A stretch of 64,000 nucleotides of DNA from a virus. The translations under genes and the position numbers were made by a program. The notes below the pieces were generated by a model, which made no database searches, was not told where the DNA came from, and saw only the letters and a list, made by a program, of their open reading frames with translations. The stretch spans positions 1 through 64,000 of IMG/VR virus record IMGVR_UViG_3300033064_003457, one strand, 5' to 3'. Shown one piece after another: positions 1-8,432 of this stretch; positions within the stretch are counted from its first letter, which is position 1; every line of letters starts with the position of its first letter.

Positions 1-148
1 AAAAATAAAAATAAAATATTGATAGCTTTATGTATTCTCTATAGTAACTCTTTAAATCTCTCTCTTCGTTAAAACAATCAACAAACTTAAATTTGTAATA
101 TAAAGGACACTTAATGTATGATATTAATTCGTTTATACTTATTCTCAT
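1..148 (-). CDS. PD-(D/E)XK nuclease-like protein, 3' end outside window
   Basis: This reading frame starts with ATG at 148, three bases after the primase stop codon, and runs off the left edge, so only 49 residues are visible. The N-terminus MRISINELISYIKCPLYYKF fits the opening motif of RecB/AddB/Cas4-type nucleases (Ser-x-x-x-Leu, then Tyr-x-x-Cys-Pro-x-x-Tyr-x-Phe), where the cysteine is usually the first ligand of a 4Fe-4S cluster. The catalytic core is not in the window. Its position directly after a primase-helicase suggests a role in replication or recombination. The identification rests on the N-terminal motif alone. Confidence 0.6.
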   Translation of the reverse strand, partial: MRISINELISYIKCPLYYKFKFVDCFNEERDLKSYYREYIKLSIFYFYF

Positions 149-151
149 ATT

Positions 152-3100
152 TTAAACTTTTAAAAATGGGTTACCGCCAGCCTCTGGGTGGCGCTTGTCT
201 TGTACCTGCTTAATGGCAGCAGAGTAATCTTTCTTCCACTCTCGGATCTCATCCTCACCACACTCAAAGAAGATAGATCTTTCTGGTACAAATTTATAAT
301 ATAATATATCCTTATACTCGCTTATCTTATTTTTTTGTATATCTATCTCTAACACTGGGCGCCTTACTGGCTCCCCACCTACGGTGTCTGTCCATATAGT
401 ACTGGCCTTATCTCGTGATGCGTGTAGGTCATTATATATCATACCGATAAGATTATTGTCATACTCCATTTGCTTTGACTCAGAAATATCTTGAAGCATA
501 GGTCTTTGATTTTTTGCCCCACCCATAAGCTTCCTAATCTCCATAGTACAGATAGCAGTAAAGTGAAGCTTGTTCTTCATCGAATGTATTCTTGCCGAGG
601 CATGCTTAAATCTTATTCTTTCATCCTTCTGCCGTTCATCTCCAAGCTTATGAAAGTTATCTAAAAAGAATACTATCTCCTTATTCGGATAGTTATCCTT
701 GGCCCAACGTATCCACCCCTCTGCAAAATCAAGTGTATTACCGTGGCTGTTATCTTTAAGGGAAAACTTATTTTGCTCAACAAGTCTTCTCACAGCATCC
801 CACCCTTGCACTAATTTTTTTCTATCCTCATCATTGCTGATGTTTTGAGATGGGTGAGTTATTTGCTTTATTTTTAATCCGCTTTCTATGGCAACTAGTC
901 TTGTCATGGCTTGTTGCCTAGAGTCATCTATTGACATAAAAAGAGTCATTATGTTGTCATTGTGCTTAGATAAGTTCAAGGCCAGGCTAAGCATAAAACC
1001 AGTATTGTGTACGACAATGTCATTTGCTATAAAGTTATTAGTTCTATTGACAACCAAATCGTAACACTGATGAATACCTATTCCTTGAACATCTGTTATC
1101 TCATCAAATGATATGTCTCCATCACAAATGGACTCCAGAAAGTTATCATCTAAATACTCTGCTATTTTTTTAAGTAAATTAGGATTTATATTATTGTTAA
1201 ATGATACATTATATTTTTTTGTTCTTTTTTTATTTCTACTTTTATCATAATATTCTGTATCATTACAAACATTATCTAATAACATGTTCATTGGAATCTT
1301 CTTGTCAGAGCACTTATCTTTTATAACAGACCAAAGTTCCTTAGGAAAATAATTCTTATAAGAATATCTTTTATTATCATAGCATTTATTTTTATTTAAA
1401 TATTTTTTAATTGCATTCGATTTATACTTCAATGGCAAATTAATCTTTTGATTAAATTTTAGTATATTATTATAATCTCCGATAGATATCGTAAACCTAT
1501 CGAAACATTTACCATTGAGTTTAACTTTACCAGAAGATATCTTTGTTTTTATCCCGAGTCTAAGTAGAAGAGAATGTATCTGTTTGATCAGATTATAATT
1601 ACATAACGACAAACCCAACTCTACTCTTTTCCCGTTGTTGTAGAACCAACCATCACAAGCATAAAAAGCGCCAATGAAAGAAGAAATTATATCATTAGTA
1701 CCACTAAATATTTCATCTGGAACAAATTTGTTATGACTATTCCTACCAAGCAATCCATATTGTCTTAAAAAATCTAATGCTGGGTTAACCTTTTGGCCAG
1801 AATACGAAGCATAAAGAGTATTCTTATCATATCTAAAACTAGGAATACCATTAAAAACTTTTCTTACTAAACTCTTGAACAAACCCAATAACTCTTTATC
1901 AGTATTAGAAAAGCCTGCAGCTTTTGTTATTGATCCATCCGATAAAAATAATCCTAAAAGCAATGACTCTTCTTTAGAGATGCTATCTACACCTTCTATA
2001 TCATATCTTTTTGGCACAGCTATTTTATCGCCGACAGTAAGATCCTTAACCATCTTCCAGCCATTAATAGTATAATATGGATGTGTTTCAGAGGATTCGT
2101 CAACCAGCCCACTCGCTGTTTTTACCTTATAACATCGTAATTTACCAGAGTCAACCCAGTCACTTGCCTTTGACTTAACTATCCTGTGGTTATCCATAGT
2201 CATAATATTTGTCAATTTATTTTTACATATATATTCTATAGTTTTGTACGTACCATCGGATAAAAGCACTGGTGTATCAAACTTTTTACATTTGCCAGTA
2301 TTACTATCCCCAGCAAAGGTTATCATTGTGTCTTGTTTAGGAATGCCAGATAGGACGGTATCTAGATTCTCAAAGCCCGTCTTCCACCCCTGAAGCCCTG
2401 GTTTTCGCGAGGAGAACTCATCCTTAATGATATCTATCGATGATAAAACCTCATTAGAAGCGTGAATGTCCTCACCAGCAAGCGATTGAAGTTGTCTTAT
2501 GTCGTCGGCTGCAGCTTCTAATATGTATGTTGGGTTGTCTGGTGTATATTTAATGTCATCAGCGACCTGTTTCAACCTCAACTGTATCTGGTTGTCTTTC
2601 CTGGCGTCTTCTATGTTAATCAATTTATCTATCTGTCTAACTATCGTCTTCAGCCTTATTCCTGTAGACTCTGAAAGCTCTCTGGCCATTAACTCTCTAT
2701 GAATCTCATTTGGATCATTGAGGATTAGTGGTATTAGCTTATCACACACATCTTCTGGCTTAGACTCATAATCAAACCTACTTAATCTCCACTGGAATGG
2801 AGTAAGCAGTGAGAGTTTGTTAAAATTATCAACACCATAAGCGTTAATATAATCATCTGGGTCACTATTATCGTTAGGTAGCTTTAGCACTCTTATTCTT
2901 ATTGTCTCGTCACCCCTAAAGTAATCATCTAGCAGTTTTTGTGTTCTTAGCTGTCCTGGCTCGTCACCGTCAAGGGCTAATATGCAATCAGAAATACCCA
3001 ATCCCCTTAGCAGCCTTATGTGATCCCTGGTTAATGCCGTACCGCCGATAGCACAGATATTAGTCATTCCATACTTATAGGCTGTAACAAAATCAGGATA

Positions 3101-3874
3101 TCCTTCAAATATATATAGTGGTGTTGGGTTTTTAAGTGCAACGTTAAGACCATACAAAATGTTGCTCTTGTTATAAATGGGACACTTAGAGCTAGTATTG
3201 ATAAACTTTAGCTTTTTAGATGTCTTATCGTGAGACATATCCCTTCCAGAAAACCCTACAACCCTGCCCTTCTCGTCAGATATAGAGAATATTAACATTC
3301 TCTCATTGAAAATTGATCTATTTAAATCTATATCTCCTACAAACTTAGCATCAAATCCCCTATGCTCCATCCTAGATAGGAACTCGCTATGGCTACGCAC
3401 AGTACCTATTTTTAGCTCTCTACATAGCGTTACAGGCCATTTCCTGCTACTTATGTACTCTAGGGGTTGATACTCTGATATGATATCTGCTGCCACAGAA
3501 TAAGCACTATGCACTCTTCTAGTGTACATTTCCTCCGGAGTAGCTTCTATGGTGTCATAGTCTATACCGTACTTGTTAGCCAAATATAGAACGTTTCCTT
3601 CTATGAACCCTTCCCCACTTAGTGGTTTTGACTCAAGGAAGTTGGCAGCATCAAATATGTCTGACCCTGCACCACAGGAAAAACAGAAGAACTTTTGTTC
3701 TTTTGTACCCTTAATGAAACTACAATTTCCTAGACGGCGATCATTGTGGTCGGGATGTATGCATAAAAATCCACCACTTCCGTCTATATCTATGTTTCTT
3801 TCCTCAAGATACCTTCTTAGGAAGGGCCTTATCTTAGCCATGAGATCATCTAAATTAGTAATCTTATCTACCAT
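152..3874 (-). CDS. Replicative primase-helicase interrupted by an intein
   Basis: Bifunctional replication protein that primes and unwinds DNA at the phage fork. Residue numbers count from the GTG at 3883. A CHC2-type zinc finger is seen (C41, H46, C67, C70), then a TOPRIM domain (FEG with E260; DGD at 305-307), then a DnaB/gp4-type helicase domain from about 480. The Walker A motif AGDSNTGK-T is split by an intein (residues 532-960), and a Walker B-like FFLDN follows. The mature extein is about 810 residues, normal for T7 gp4-like or fused DnaG-DnaB proteins. I prefer the ATG at 3874 because GAGGTG lies six bases before it; the GTG at 3883 is the alternative. It is followed by the nuclease start at 148 and preceded by an overlapping small gene. 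Confidence 0.93.
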   Translation of the reverse strand: MVDKITNLDDLMAKIRPFLRRYLEERNIDIDGSGGFLCIHPDHNDRRLGNCSFIKGTKEQKFFCFSCGAGSDIFDAANFLESKPLSGEGFIEGNVLYLANKYGIDYDTIEATPEEMYTRRVHSAYSVAADIISEYQPLEYISSRKWPVTLCRELKIGTVRSHSEFLSRMEHRGFDAKFVGDIDLNRSIFNERMLIFSISDEKGRVVGFSGRDMSHDKTSKKLKFINTSSKCPIYNKSNILYGLNVALKNPTPLYIFEGYPDFVTAYKYGMTNICAIGGTALTRDHIRLLRGLGISDCILALDGDEPGQLRTQKLLDDYFRGDETIRIRVLKLPNDNSDPDDYINAYGVDNFNKLSLLTPFQWRLSRFDYESKPEDVCDKLIPLILNDPNEIHRELMARELSESTGIRLKTIVRQIDKLINIEDARKDNQIQLRLKQVADDIKYTPDNPTYILEAAADDIRQLQSLAGEDIHASNEVLSSIDIIKDEFSSRKPGLQGWKTGFENLDTVLSGIPKQDTMITFAGDSNTGKCKKFDTPVLLSDGTYKTIEYICKNKLTNIMTMDNHRIVKSKASDWVDSGKLRCYKVKTASGLVDESSETHPYYTINGWKMVKDLTVGDKIAVPKRYDIEGVDSISKEESLLLGLFLSDGSITKAAGFSNTDKELLGLFKSLVRKVFNGIPSFRYDKNTLYASYSGQKVNPALDFLRQYGLLGRNSHNKFVPDEIFSGTNDIISSFIGAFYACDGWFYNNGKRVELGLSLCNYNLIKQIHSLLLRLGIKTKISSGKVKLNGKCFDRFTISIGDYNNILKFNQKINLPLKYKSNAIKKYLNKNKCYDNKRYSYKNYFPKELWSVIKDKCSDKKIPMNMLLDNVCNDTEYYDKSRNKKRTKKYNVSFNNNINPNLLKKIAEYLDDNFLESICDGDISFDEITDVQGIGIHQCYDLVVNRTNNFIANDIVVHNTGFMLSLALNLSKHNDNIMTLFMSIDDSRQQAMTRLVAIESGLKIKQITHPSQNISNDEDRKKLVQGWDAVRRLVEQNKFSLKDNSHGNTLDFAEGWIRWAKDNYPNKEIVFFLDNFHKLGDERQKDERIRFKHASARIHSMKNKLHFTAICTMEIRKLMGGAKNQRPMLQDISESKQMEYDNNLIGMIYNDLHASRDKASTIWTDTVGGEPVRRPVLEIDIQKNKISEYKDILYYKFVPERSIFFECGEDEIREWKKDYSAAIKQVQDKRHPEAGGNPFLKV
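1004..2290 (-). mobile_element. Intein with LAGLIDADG homing endonuclease inside the helicase P-loop
   Basis: The 429-residue insert starts with Cys (CKKFDTPVLLSDG) directly after the Walker A lysine and ends with VVHN, followed by the extein threonine that completes GKT. These are the standard splice residues: N-terminal Cys, penultimate His with terminal Asn, and a Thr nucleophile at +1. A block B-like THPYY lies near residues 600-604. Two LAGLIDADG-type helices are visible, LLLGLFLSDG (641-650) and FIGAFYACDG (736-745), so the endonuclease domain looks intact. Insertion in a helicase P-loop is a common intein site. The insert is richer in Lys and Asn than its host gene, consistent with horizontal arrival. 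Confidence 0.93.
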
Positions 3875-4085
3875 CAGATGCACCTCGCGCTCTTAATACT
3901 GTTAGTTTAAGGTCCTGAGCAACATACTCACTTTCACCAAATAACGCTTTCTGTAACAACATATTGTATGCCTTGATTACCTTGTCTAGGGCTCTAGGGT
4001 CTATATTAAAAGAACCACTCTGTGACACAACAAACCATTCCCGTTCACATCTCATCCAACTATCTTCTTGCACTTCTGCCTCCAT
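3864..4085 (-). CDS. Small hypothetical protein before primase
   Basis: A 73-residue protein of unknown function, the first gene of the leftward replication unit. Its last bases overlap the primase start, implying translational coupling. It is acidic in the N-terminal third and looks helical in the middle (ALDKVIKAYNMLLQKALF). No family is recognised. A weak GGA-type ribosome site precedes the ATG, and a sigma70-like promoter lies 34-62 bases upstream. It could be a regulator or an accessory replication factor; nothing in the sequence decides this. Confidence 0.6.
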   Translation of the reverse strand: MEAEVQEDSWMRCEREWFVVSQSGSFNIDPRALDKVIKAYNMLLQKALFGESEYVAQDLKLTVLRARGASDGR

Positions 4086-4118
4086 TTTTTATTCTATCCA
4101 TTATTTCTACCTGGCTCT

Positions 4119-4147
4119 ATTATACCACATATTTGATCATTCTTCAA
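4119..4147 (-). promoter_or_regulatory. Sigma70-like promoter for the leftward replication genes
   Basis: Read on the minus strand, TTGAAG (4147-4142) and a perfect TATAAT (4124-4119) are separated by 17 bases. It points at the small gene starting at 4085 and at the primase. It uses consensus host-type elements, so transcription by the host polymerase early in infection is the simple inference. Confidence 0.75.
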
Positions 4148-4178
4148 CTATTTTTTATCTATTTTTTATAAAAAGTTG

Positions 4179-4207
4179 TTGAACATATATTATAAATATG
4201 GTATAAT
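4179..4207 (+). promoter_or_regulatory. Sigma70-like promoter for the rightward nuclease gene
   Basis: TTGAAC (4179-4184) and a perfect TATAAT (4202-4207) are separated by 17 bases, about 50 bases before the ATG at 4259. Together with the mirror-image promoter at 4119-4147 it forms a compact divergent control region. Confidence 0.78.
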
Positions 4208-4258
4208 CACTATGTGGGATCAATTGGACAAAATAATTAACATAACAAAAGGAGAAAA

Positions 4259-5113
4259 ATGGAGTTAATCAAAGCCGTAGACAAGTACCTCGAGAACCCT
4301 CACCTAAAAAGACAAGCAAGAAAAAGAACCGGATGGTATCCATCCCAGGCATCATGTACAGTGACCAATGAATACAATGAAAACGTTGTAGTTGGTGGCT
4401 GTTTAAGAGCCATGTATTGGCAGAGCAAAGGTGTATCAAGGACAAACCCCATGACTGCTAGAGGATACAGGATAACAAGTATCGGCAAAAAAGTAGAAGA
4501 GATAGAAGTGCTAAGATACAAAGAAATGGGAATATGGCGTGGTAACAATATAAAGTTTTTTAATGATAAATATAAAATATCTGGTGAGGCCGATGCTATA
4601 ATTTATGACAAAGTACTCGATGGTGACATCGGAGTAGAAATAAAAACAGGTTATGGTTATAAATTTCAGAAAGAAGTCTTTGGGTCAACATATAGAAAGG
4701 GCAAACCAAAGATAGAACATCTTATGCAAGTTATGCTATATATTGATTATTTTAAACTTTTGTTTAAGATGGTTTATGTAGACAGGGGTAACGCTCAGAG
4801 AGGAGAGTTTGATGTTACACTAAACTCTGATGGAACACCAAACGTAGATGGAAAAAAACTTACTAATGGACTATCATTGCCTGGCATAATACACAGGTTT
4901 GATACTGTAGCTAAATGTCTGGAAGATGGTGTTCTCCCTGAAAGAGATTACCAATTAAAATATAACAAAGATAGATTACAATTTTTATGTGATTCTAATA
5001 GATTGAATAAGAAAGAGAAGGAAGAGTTTTTGAAGAATAAAAATGTTGATTCTGGTGACTGGCAGTGTGCTTATTGTGATTATAAAGATTATTGTTGGAA
5101 GGAGAATAAATGA
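4259..5113 (+). CDS. Cas4-like / RecB-type PD-(D/E)XK exonuclease with Fe-S cluster
   Basis: A 284-residue protein with the PD-(D/E)XK signature: D112 in SGEADAII, then E127-x-K129 in GVEIKTG, then Q157 in LMQVMLY. Cysteines C48 (GGCLRAMYW) and C270, C273, C279 (CAYCDYKDYC) match the ligands of the 4Fe-4S cluster in Cas4/AddB-type nucleases. Such phage enzymes process DNA ends during replication or recombination. The ATG is preceded by AAAGGAG. Length is usual for stand-alone phage Cas4-like proteins. It is one of only two convincing plus-strand genes in the window and overlaps the next ATG by four bases. Confidence 0.85.
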   Translation: MELIKAVDKYLENPHLKRQARKRTGWYPSQASCTVTNEYNENVVVGGCLRAMYWQSKGVSRTNPMTARGYRITSIGKKVEEIEVLRYKEMGIWRGNNIKFFNDKYKISGEADAIIYDKVLDGDIGVEIKTGYGYKFQKEVFGSTYRKGKPKIEHLMQVMLYIDYFKLLFKMVYVDRGNAQRGEFDVTLNSDGTPNVDGKKLTNGLSLPGIIHRFDTVAKCLEDGVLPERDYQLKYNKDRLQFLCDSNRLNKKEKEEFLKNKNVDSGDWQCAYCDYKDYCWKENK

Positions 5114-5331
5114 TTAGAAAGTTATTAGAGCAATGGCTAGTAGTAAAAGTTATTAAGCCTGCATGGGTTTTCTTAGAACCAATAATTGAACTTAGTATAT
5201 ATGTTTCTATAGCCTGCATATTAAGCAACTTACTAAGTATAACGTTCATGCATAGTATTATTATTGTATTTACATATTTTGTTTTGAACTTAACTAGAAC
5301 ATACTTGACTATATTAAGAGATAAAACATAA
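5110..5331 (+). CDS. Small membrane protein
   Basis: A 73-residue protein whose ATG overlaps the stop of the nuclease gene (ATGA), so the two are translationally coupled. Two hydrophobic stretches (about residues 17-38, IKPAWVFLEPIIELSIYVSI, and 39-60) fit one or two membrane helices, followed by a basic tail. Holin-like topology is possible, but its place in an early, plus-strand unit makes another membrane role equally likely. No family is recognised. Confidence 0.6.
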   Translation: MIRKLLEQWLVVKVIKPAWVFLEPIIELSIYVSIACILSNLLSITFMHSIIIVFTYFVLNLTRTYLTILRDKT

Positions 5332-5419
5332 CGTAATGTAACGTAACGTGTTATTCACTAGTTGTTAATAATATAATAGCTAGTGTGTAACATGTAACGT
5401 TAAGTTACGTAACGTTAAG
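5331..5419. repeat. ACGT-rich inverted and direct repeats between convergent transcripts
   Basis: Between the end of the plus-strand gene (5331) and the end of the long minus-strand block (5440) lies a long imperfect hairpin: arms 5339-5361 and 5380-5402, with CACTAG/CTAGTG innermost and TAACGT outermost. Next to it is the palindrome GTTACGTAAC (5404-5413), flanked by two copies of AACGTTAAG (5396-5404, 5411-5419). ACGT occurs six times in about 85 bases of otherwise AT-rich DNA. There is no U-tract after the stem on either strand. It may act as a bidirectional terminator or a protein-binding site. Confidence 0.7.
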
Positions 5420-5439
5420 TATATATAGATATATATATA

Positions 5440-5703
5440 TTATAGATTATCTACAACTACTTTTAGCATCCTTAGCTGAGCTTTTATCTTGCTCATGTTT
5501 GACTCTAGAGTAGACACTCGTGTGGTTGTGTCAGCAAGAATCTCTTCCCACCTATAGTACCAGTCGGTAACAGTCTTGTTTGCAACATAACTGTCCAACT
5601 CGGTGTCTACGTCATCTAAAGCGGTAGTCAGGTAATCTATCATATACTCGACATAAGCCCCGCTAGACATTGCCCCAGTAGCTGCTATGATTGGAAGGTC
5701 CAT
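5440..5703 (-). CDS. Small coiled-coil structural protein, last gene of late block
   Basis: An 87-residue protein with AGGAGAG just before the ATG. The N-terminal quarter is small and hydrophobic (IIAATGAMSSGAYVEYM). The C-terminal half (VSTLESNMSKIKAQLRMLKVVV) has heptad-spaced hydrophobics typical of a coiled coil. It follows two genes that also end in coiled coils. It could be a fibre-associated or fibre-trimerising protein; no named family is recognised. Confidence 0.6.
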   Translation of the reverse strand: MDLPIIAATGAMSSGAYVEYMIDYLTTALDDVDTELDSYVANKTVTDWYYRWEEILADTTTRVSTLESNMSKIKAQLRMLKVVVDNL

Positions 5704-5711
5704 TTTCTCTC

Positions 5712-6050
5712 CTAAAAATTATCCCTTAATGATTTTTTAATATTAGCTATGTCTTCTTGTAGAGTTTCTATGCTACTCTCATCTGTGTCTAGGCTGGTAG
5801 ACAGTGATTGCAATGTAGTGTTGATAGCCCCTTGCTGGCTATTGATATTAGAGTCTAAACCACACCTAGTCATCTTAGAGTTTATTTTAGACATTCTGTC
5901 AAACACATCTGTAACACCTTGAGATGATGGAAAAGATTTTGTGCCAACGTACTGTACCCCGCTTATTCCATAGAGCGACCCTTCTTCTACTGTGTCTGGG
6001 CTTGGTAGTGTTATGTCACCTAAGTTTGTGCTTATTATTATTACTGCCAT
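5712..6050 (-). CDS. Short tail-fibre tip protein, paralogue of the large fibre C-terminus
   Basis: The 112 residues resemble the last ~100 residues of the large upstream fibre. Both contain a VxEGxLYGxSGVQYVG segment, then SSQ(G/S)VT, then a coiled coil ending in an acidic LQxDIADI-type heptad. The gene starts in the TAATG overlap with the fibre stop codon. It looks like a detached copy of the C-terminal module, perhaps a chaperone or an alternative tip that trimerises with the fibre. The function is inferred from the duplication only. Confidence 0.65.
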   Translation of the reverse strand: MAVIIISTNLGDITLPSPDTVEEGSLYGISGVQYVGTKSFPSSQGVTDVFDRMSKINSKMTRCGLDSNINSQQGAINTTLQSLSTSLDTDESSIETLQEDIANIKKSLRDNF

Positions 6051-8416
6051 TAGCTTAACCCCCTAACCTCATCGATAATATCTGCTATATCTAGTTGAAG
6101 CTGTTTTATTTCTTCATCGATAGAATCCAAGTCTACTGCCATTCCACCCAATGTATCGTTGATAGATGTTTGTAAACTCGATATTCTTGAATCCAAAGCA
6201 AGCAAAGAAAAATCTGCGCTTAAATCAGTTAAGGTATTATATAGATTGGTTACGCTTTGTGACGAAGAATAGTCTAGCGATCCTACATACTGGACACCAC
6301 TAACACCATACAGTATGCCTTCCGATACGTTAGTTTGGCCTGGTACAACAAAATTACCTGTTTCTGTATCAAAATTAAAAGACACATTGTCTATTACATC
6401 ATTTATTGATGGATAGTCGCAAGAAGCTGAGTATGTGCCGGTAAATTCTGTACCATCAGCGCCGTAGGATGTCCCAATCTTTACGTTTGCCTCTCCAGGT
6501 TCGGTAAAATTTCCAGTATACTCACTACCGTTGCCATAGGTAACACCGCTCTGCACATCATCTTCAGACGGCGAAGTAAACGTGCCAGAATATGTTCCAC
6601 TAGCGAATGTTATGCCGTCCTGGACATCACCAGCACTAGGGTAGTCCGCATCAAACGCACCAGTAAACTCGCTTGCGTTACCATATGTTTCCCCTGATTT
6701 AACCGATGCCTCGTCTGGTACTACAAAGGTTCCGTTAAGCTCAATGCTCCCAGAGCCATAAGCCACCCCATATTCTACGTCACCGACTGACGCTGGCGAC
6801 AACTCTCCAACCCTACTTTCCTCACTGAAAACAGTTCCTTCCCTAACGTCGCCAGAATAAGGATAGAGCCCATCTATCCCTGCACATATTGTAGGAAAAC
6901 CTCCTTCCCACATGCAAAAATTTCCTCCACAAGTGTCCTTTCCAACAACAGATAGGTCTTCCATGTATACATACCCTGTTGTCCCTCTAGCCTCAACCCA
7001 TAGCTCAGCAGCTCCAGATTGTGATATGTTGTAGGATGGTACAGATACTGAAAACTCTTCATAGTCAGTAGAGGCATCTATGGCACTATAACTACAGGCT
7101 GGATTTCCAAGAAAGTATACAATAGCCCTAATATCACCATTAAAATCAGCTGTTTTTTTAATATAAAATTTTACTTCTAATGAAGTACCATTTACTACCT
7201 GTATTGGCAGCTTCATTCTTATGTATTCTGAGGCGCTTGTTGGCTCAAATCTAGCCGATTGCCCACTCCTAGATTCATCTCCAGTGTAATGACGCAATAT
7301 TCCATGCCTATACAGGGCCATGTCGTTTCCCGCAGTATTAACGCCTTGACAAGTAATAAGCGGGTCTGGTGAATTATGTGAAGAGTAAAATGTAACATTA
7401 GGGTCGCCACCAGCTGATGTTGTGATACCCTCTATTACCAAGCAAGACAATGACCGATAATAAATATCTATATCACAGTTTACCATAGTTATATTTTGTA
7501 AGTACGGCAATGTTCCAGCTACGTATATTGGCGTAGGCGATCTCATTATCGTTGCGTTAACAGCTCTGTTTGATCCACAATCATAGGCGGTACTTATAGC
7601 AATTGAATCAGTAAAGCTATTCATTGTATCAATCACAACATTACCAGTTGACCGATATAGCCTTATTCCGCTATCGTTGAGGTAGCACTGTGAAGTTTCA
7701 TAGTTTGATATTGTGATGTCTGTTACGGTGTCACAGTAAAAGTTAGAATCACCGCTAGCCAGTGAAGAAATATTAGTAAAGCTACTTCCAGTTGCAGTCC
7801 TGAAATATATCCCATTCAAATATCTGCAAAAACCAATATCTCGTAAGTGGATATAACTATCTCCACCAGTATACATTTGTATGCCATAACCATACTTGTT
7901 TGCACCGCTCTGGAAAAACCATGTCTCACCATCCTGCGCTTCGTTTGTTAGGTTCCATCCCCCAGAAATAACCAATAGGCTTTGTAGCGATGTCCCGTCG
8001 CTTGCTGGCTGCTGTACTATTTCAGCTCCAGTGGCGGCAGTCCCTGTATCAGTAACGCCAAGTTTATAGGCTGAGGTTGTCTCACTGGTTCCAGCGTATA
8101 TAGCCGCTAACGTTATTGTGTCTGATGTTATCGATTCTATTTCCCACCACGTCTCTGAGCTAATGTTTTTACCCACAAAATCCTTAGAAGATAGGACTCC
8201 AGTGAGATCTTGTGCTGTAGTTATTGATGTAGTACCGTCAGTAAATGTGAGATTGCCAGATAGCAGGGTGTGAGCTGGGCTCTTGGCGCACCTAACTTCA
8301 TCGCCACCAGCAAGACCAGTGGATGCCTTATATATGTTTTTATATGGGTTACCAGCAGATCCGTCTCCTGTGTCATCGTTGCCAGAGGTAAAATCGCAGT
8401 AATTGATTGTGGCCAT
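6050..8416 (-). CDS. Large tail fibre/tailspike: beta-helix, carbohydrate-binding-like and YG-repeat domains
   Basis: A 788-residue probable receptor-binding protein. The N-terminus (CDFTSGNDDTGDGSAGNPYK) has the Asp/Gly-rich opening of right-handed beta-helix proteins. Residues about 20-340 are short beta-rich rungs. Residues about 370-490 (ARFEPTSASEYIRMKLPIQV onward) read like a carbohydrate-binding jelly roll. Residues about 515-715 are repeats of V-x-x-G-x-x-YG-x-G..G-T/N-F, seen in many phage adhesins. The C-terminus is a coiled coil. It starts with ATG and ends in a TAATG overlap with its short paralogue. No glycosidase or lyase active site can be assigned by eye. Confidence 0.8.
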   Translation of the reverse strand: MATINYCDFTSGNDDTGDGSAGNPYKNIYKASTGLAGGDEVRCAKSPAHTLLSGNLTFTDGTTSITTAQDLTGVLSSKDFVGKNISSETWWEIESITSDTITLAAIYAGTSETTSAYKLGVTDTGTAATGAEIVQQPASDGTSLQSLLVISGGWNLTNEAQDGETWFFQSGANKYGYGIQMYTGGDSYIHLRDIGFCRYLNGIYFRTATGSSFTNISSLASGDSNFYCDTVTDITISNYETSQCYLNDSGIRLYRSTGNVVIDTMNSFTDSIAISTAYDCGSNRAVNATIMRSPTPIYVAGTLPYLQNITMVNCDIDIYYRSLSCLVIEGITTSAGGDPNVTFYSSHNSPDPLITCQGVNTAGNDMALYRHGILRHYTGDESRSGQSARFEPTSASEYIRMKLPIQVVNGTSLEVKFYIKKTADFNGDIRAIVYFLGNPACSYSAIDASTDYEEFSVSVPSYNISQSGAAELWVEARGTTGYVYMEDLSVVGKDTCGGNFCMWEGGFPTICAGIDGLYPYSGDVREGTVFSEESRVGELSPASVGDVEYGVAYGSGSIELNGTFVVPDEASVKSGETYGNASEFTGAFDADYPSAGDVQDGITFASGTYSGTFTSPSEDDVQSGVTYGNGSEYTGNFTEPGEANVKIGTSYGADGTEFTGTYSASCDYPSINDVIDNVSFNFDTETGNFVVPGQTNVSEGILYGVSGVQYVGSLDYSSSQSVTNLYNTLTDLSADFSLLALDSRISSLQTSINDTLGGMAVDLDSIDEEIKQLQLDIADIIDEVRGLS
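6270..6866 (-). repeat. YG-type amino-acid repeats in the fibre gene
   Basis: About seven divergent repeats of 24-27 residues are encoded here. Each has the pattern (S/A/D)xxxVxxGxxYGxxxx(F/Y)xGxF, for example SEDDVQSGVTYGNGSEYTG and GEANVKIGTSYGADGTEFTG. Repeats differ at many sites, so this is an old protein-level array rather than recent DNA duplication. In other phages such repeats form the slender, trimerising part of receptor-binding proteins. Confidence 0.75.
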
Positions 8417-8432
8417 TAATGTCTCCCGCTAT

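Noticed and set aside
4259-5113. CRISPR-associated cas4
   Set aside because: No CRISPR repeats, cas1 or cas2 are present; stand-alone Cas4-like nucleases are common in phage replication modules.
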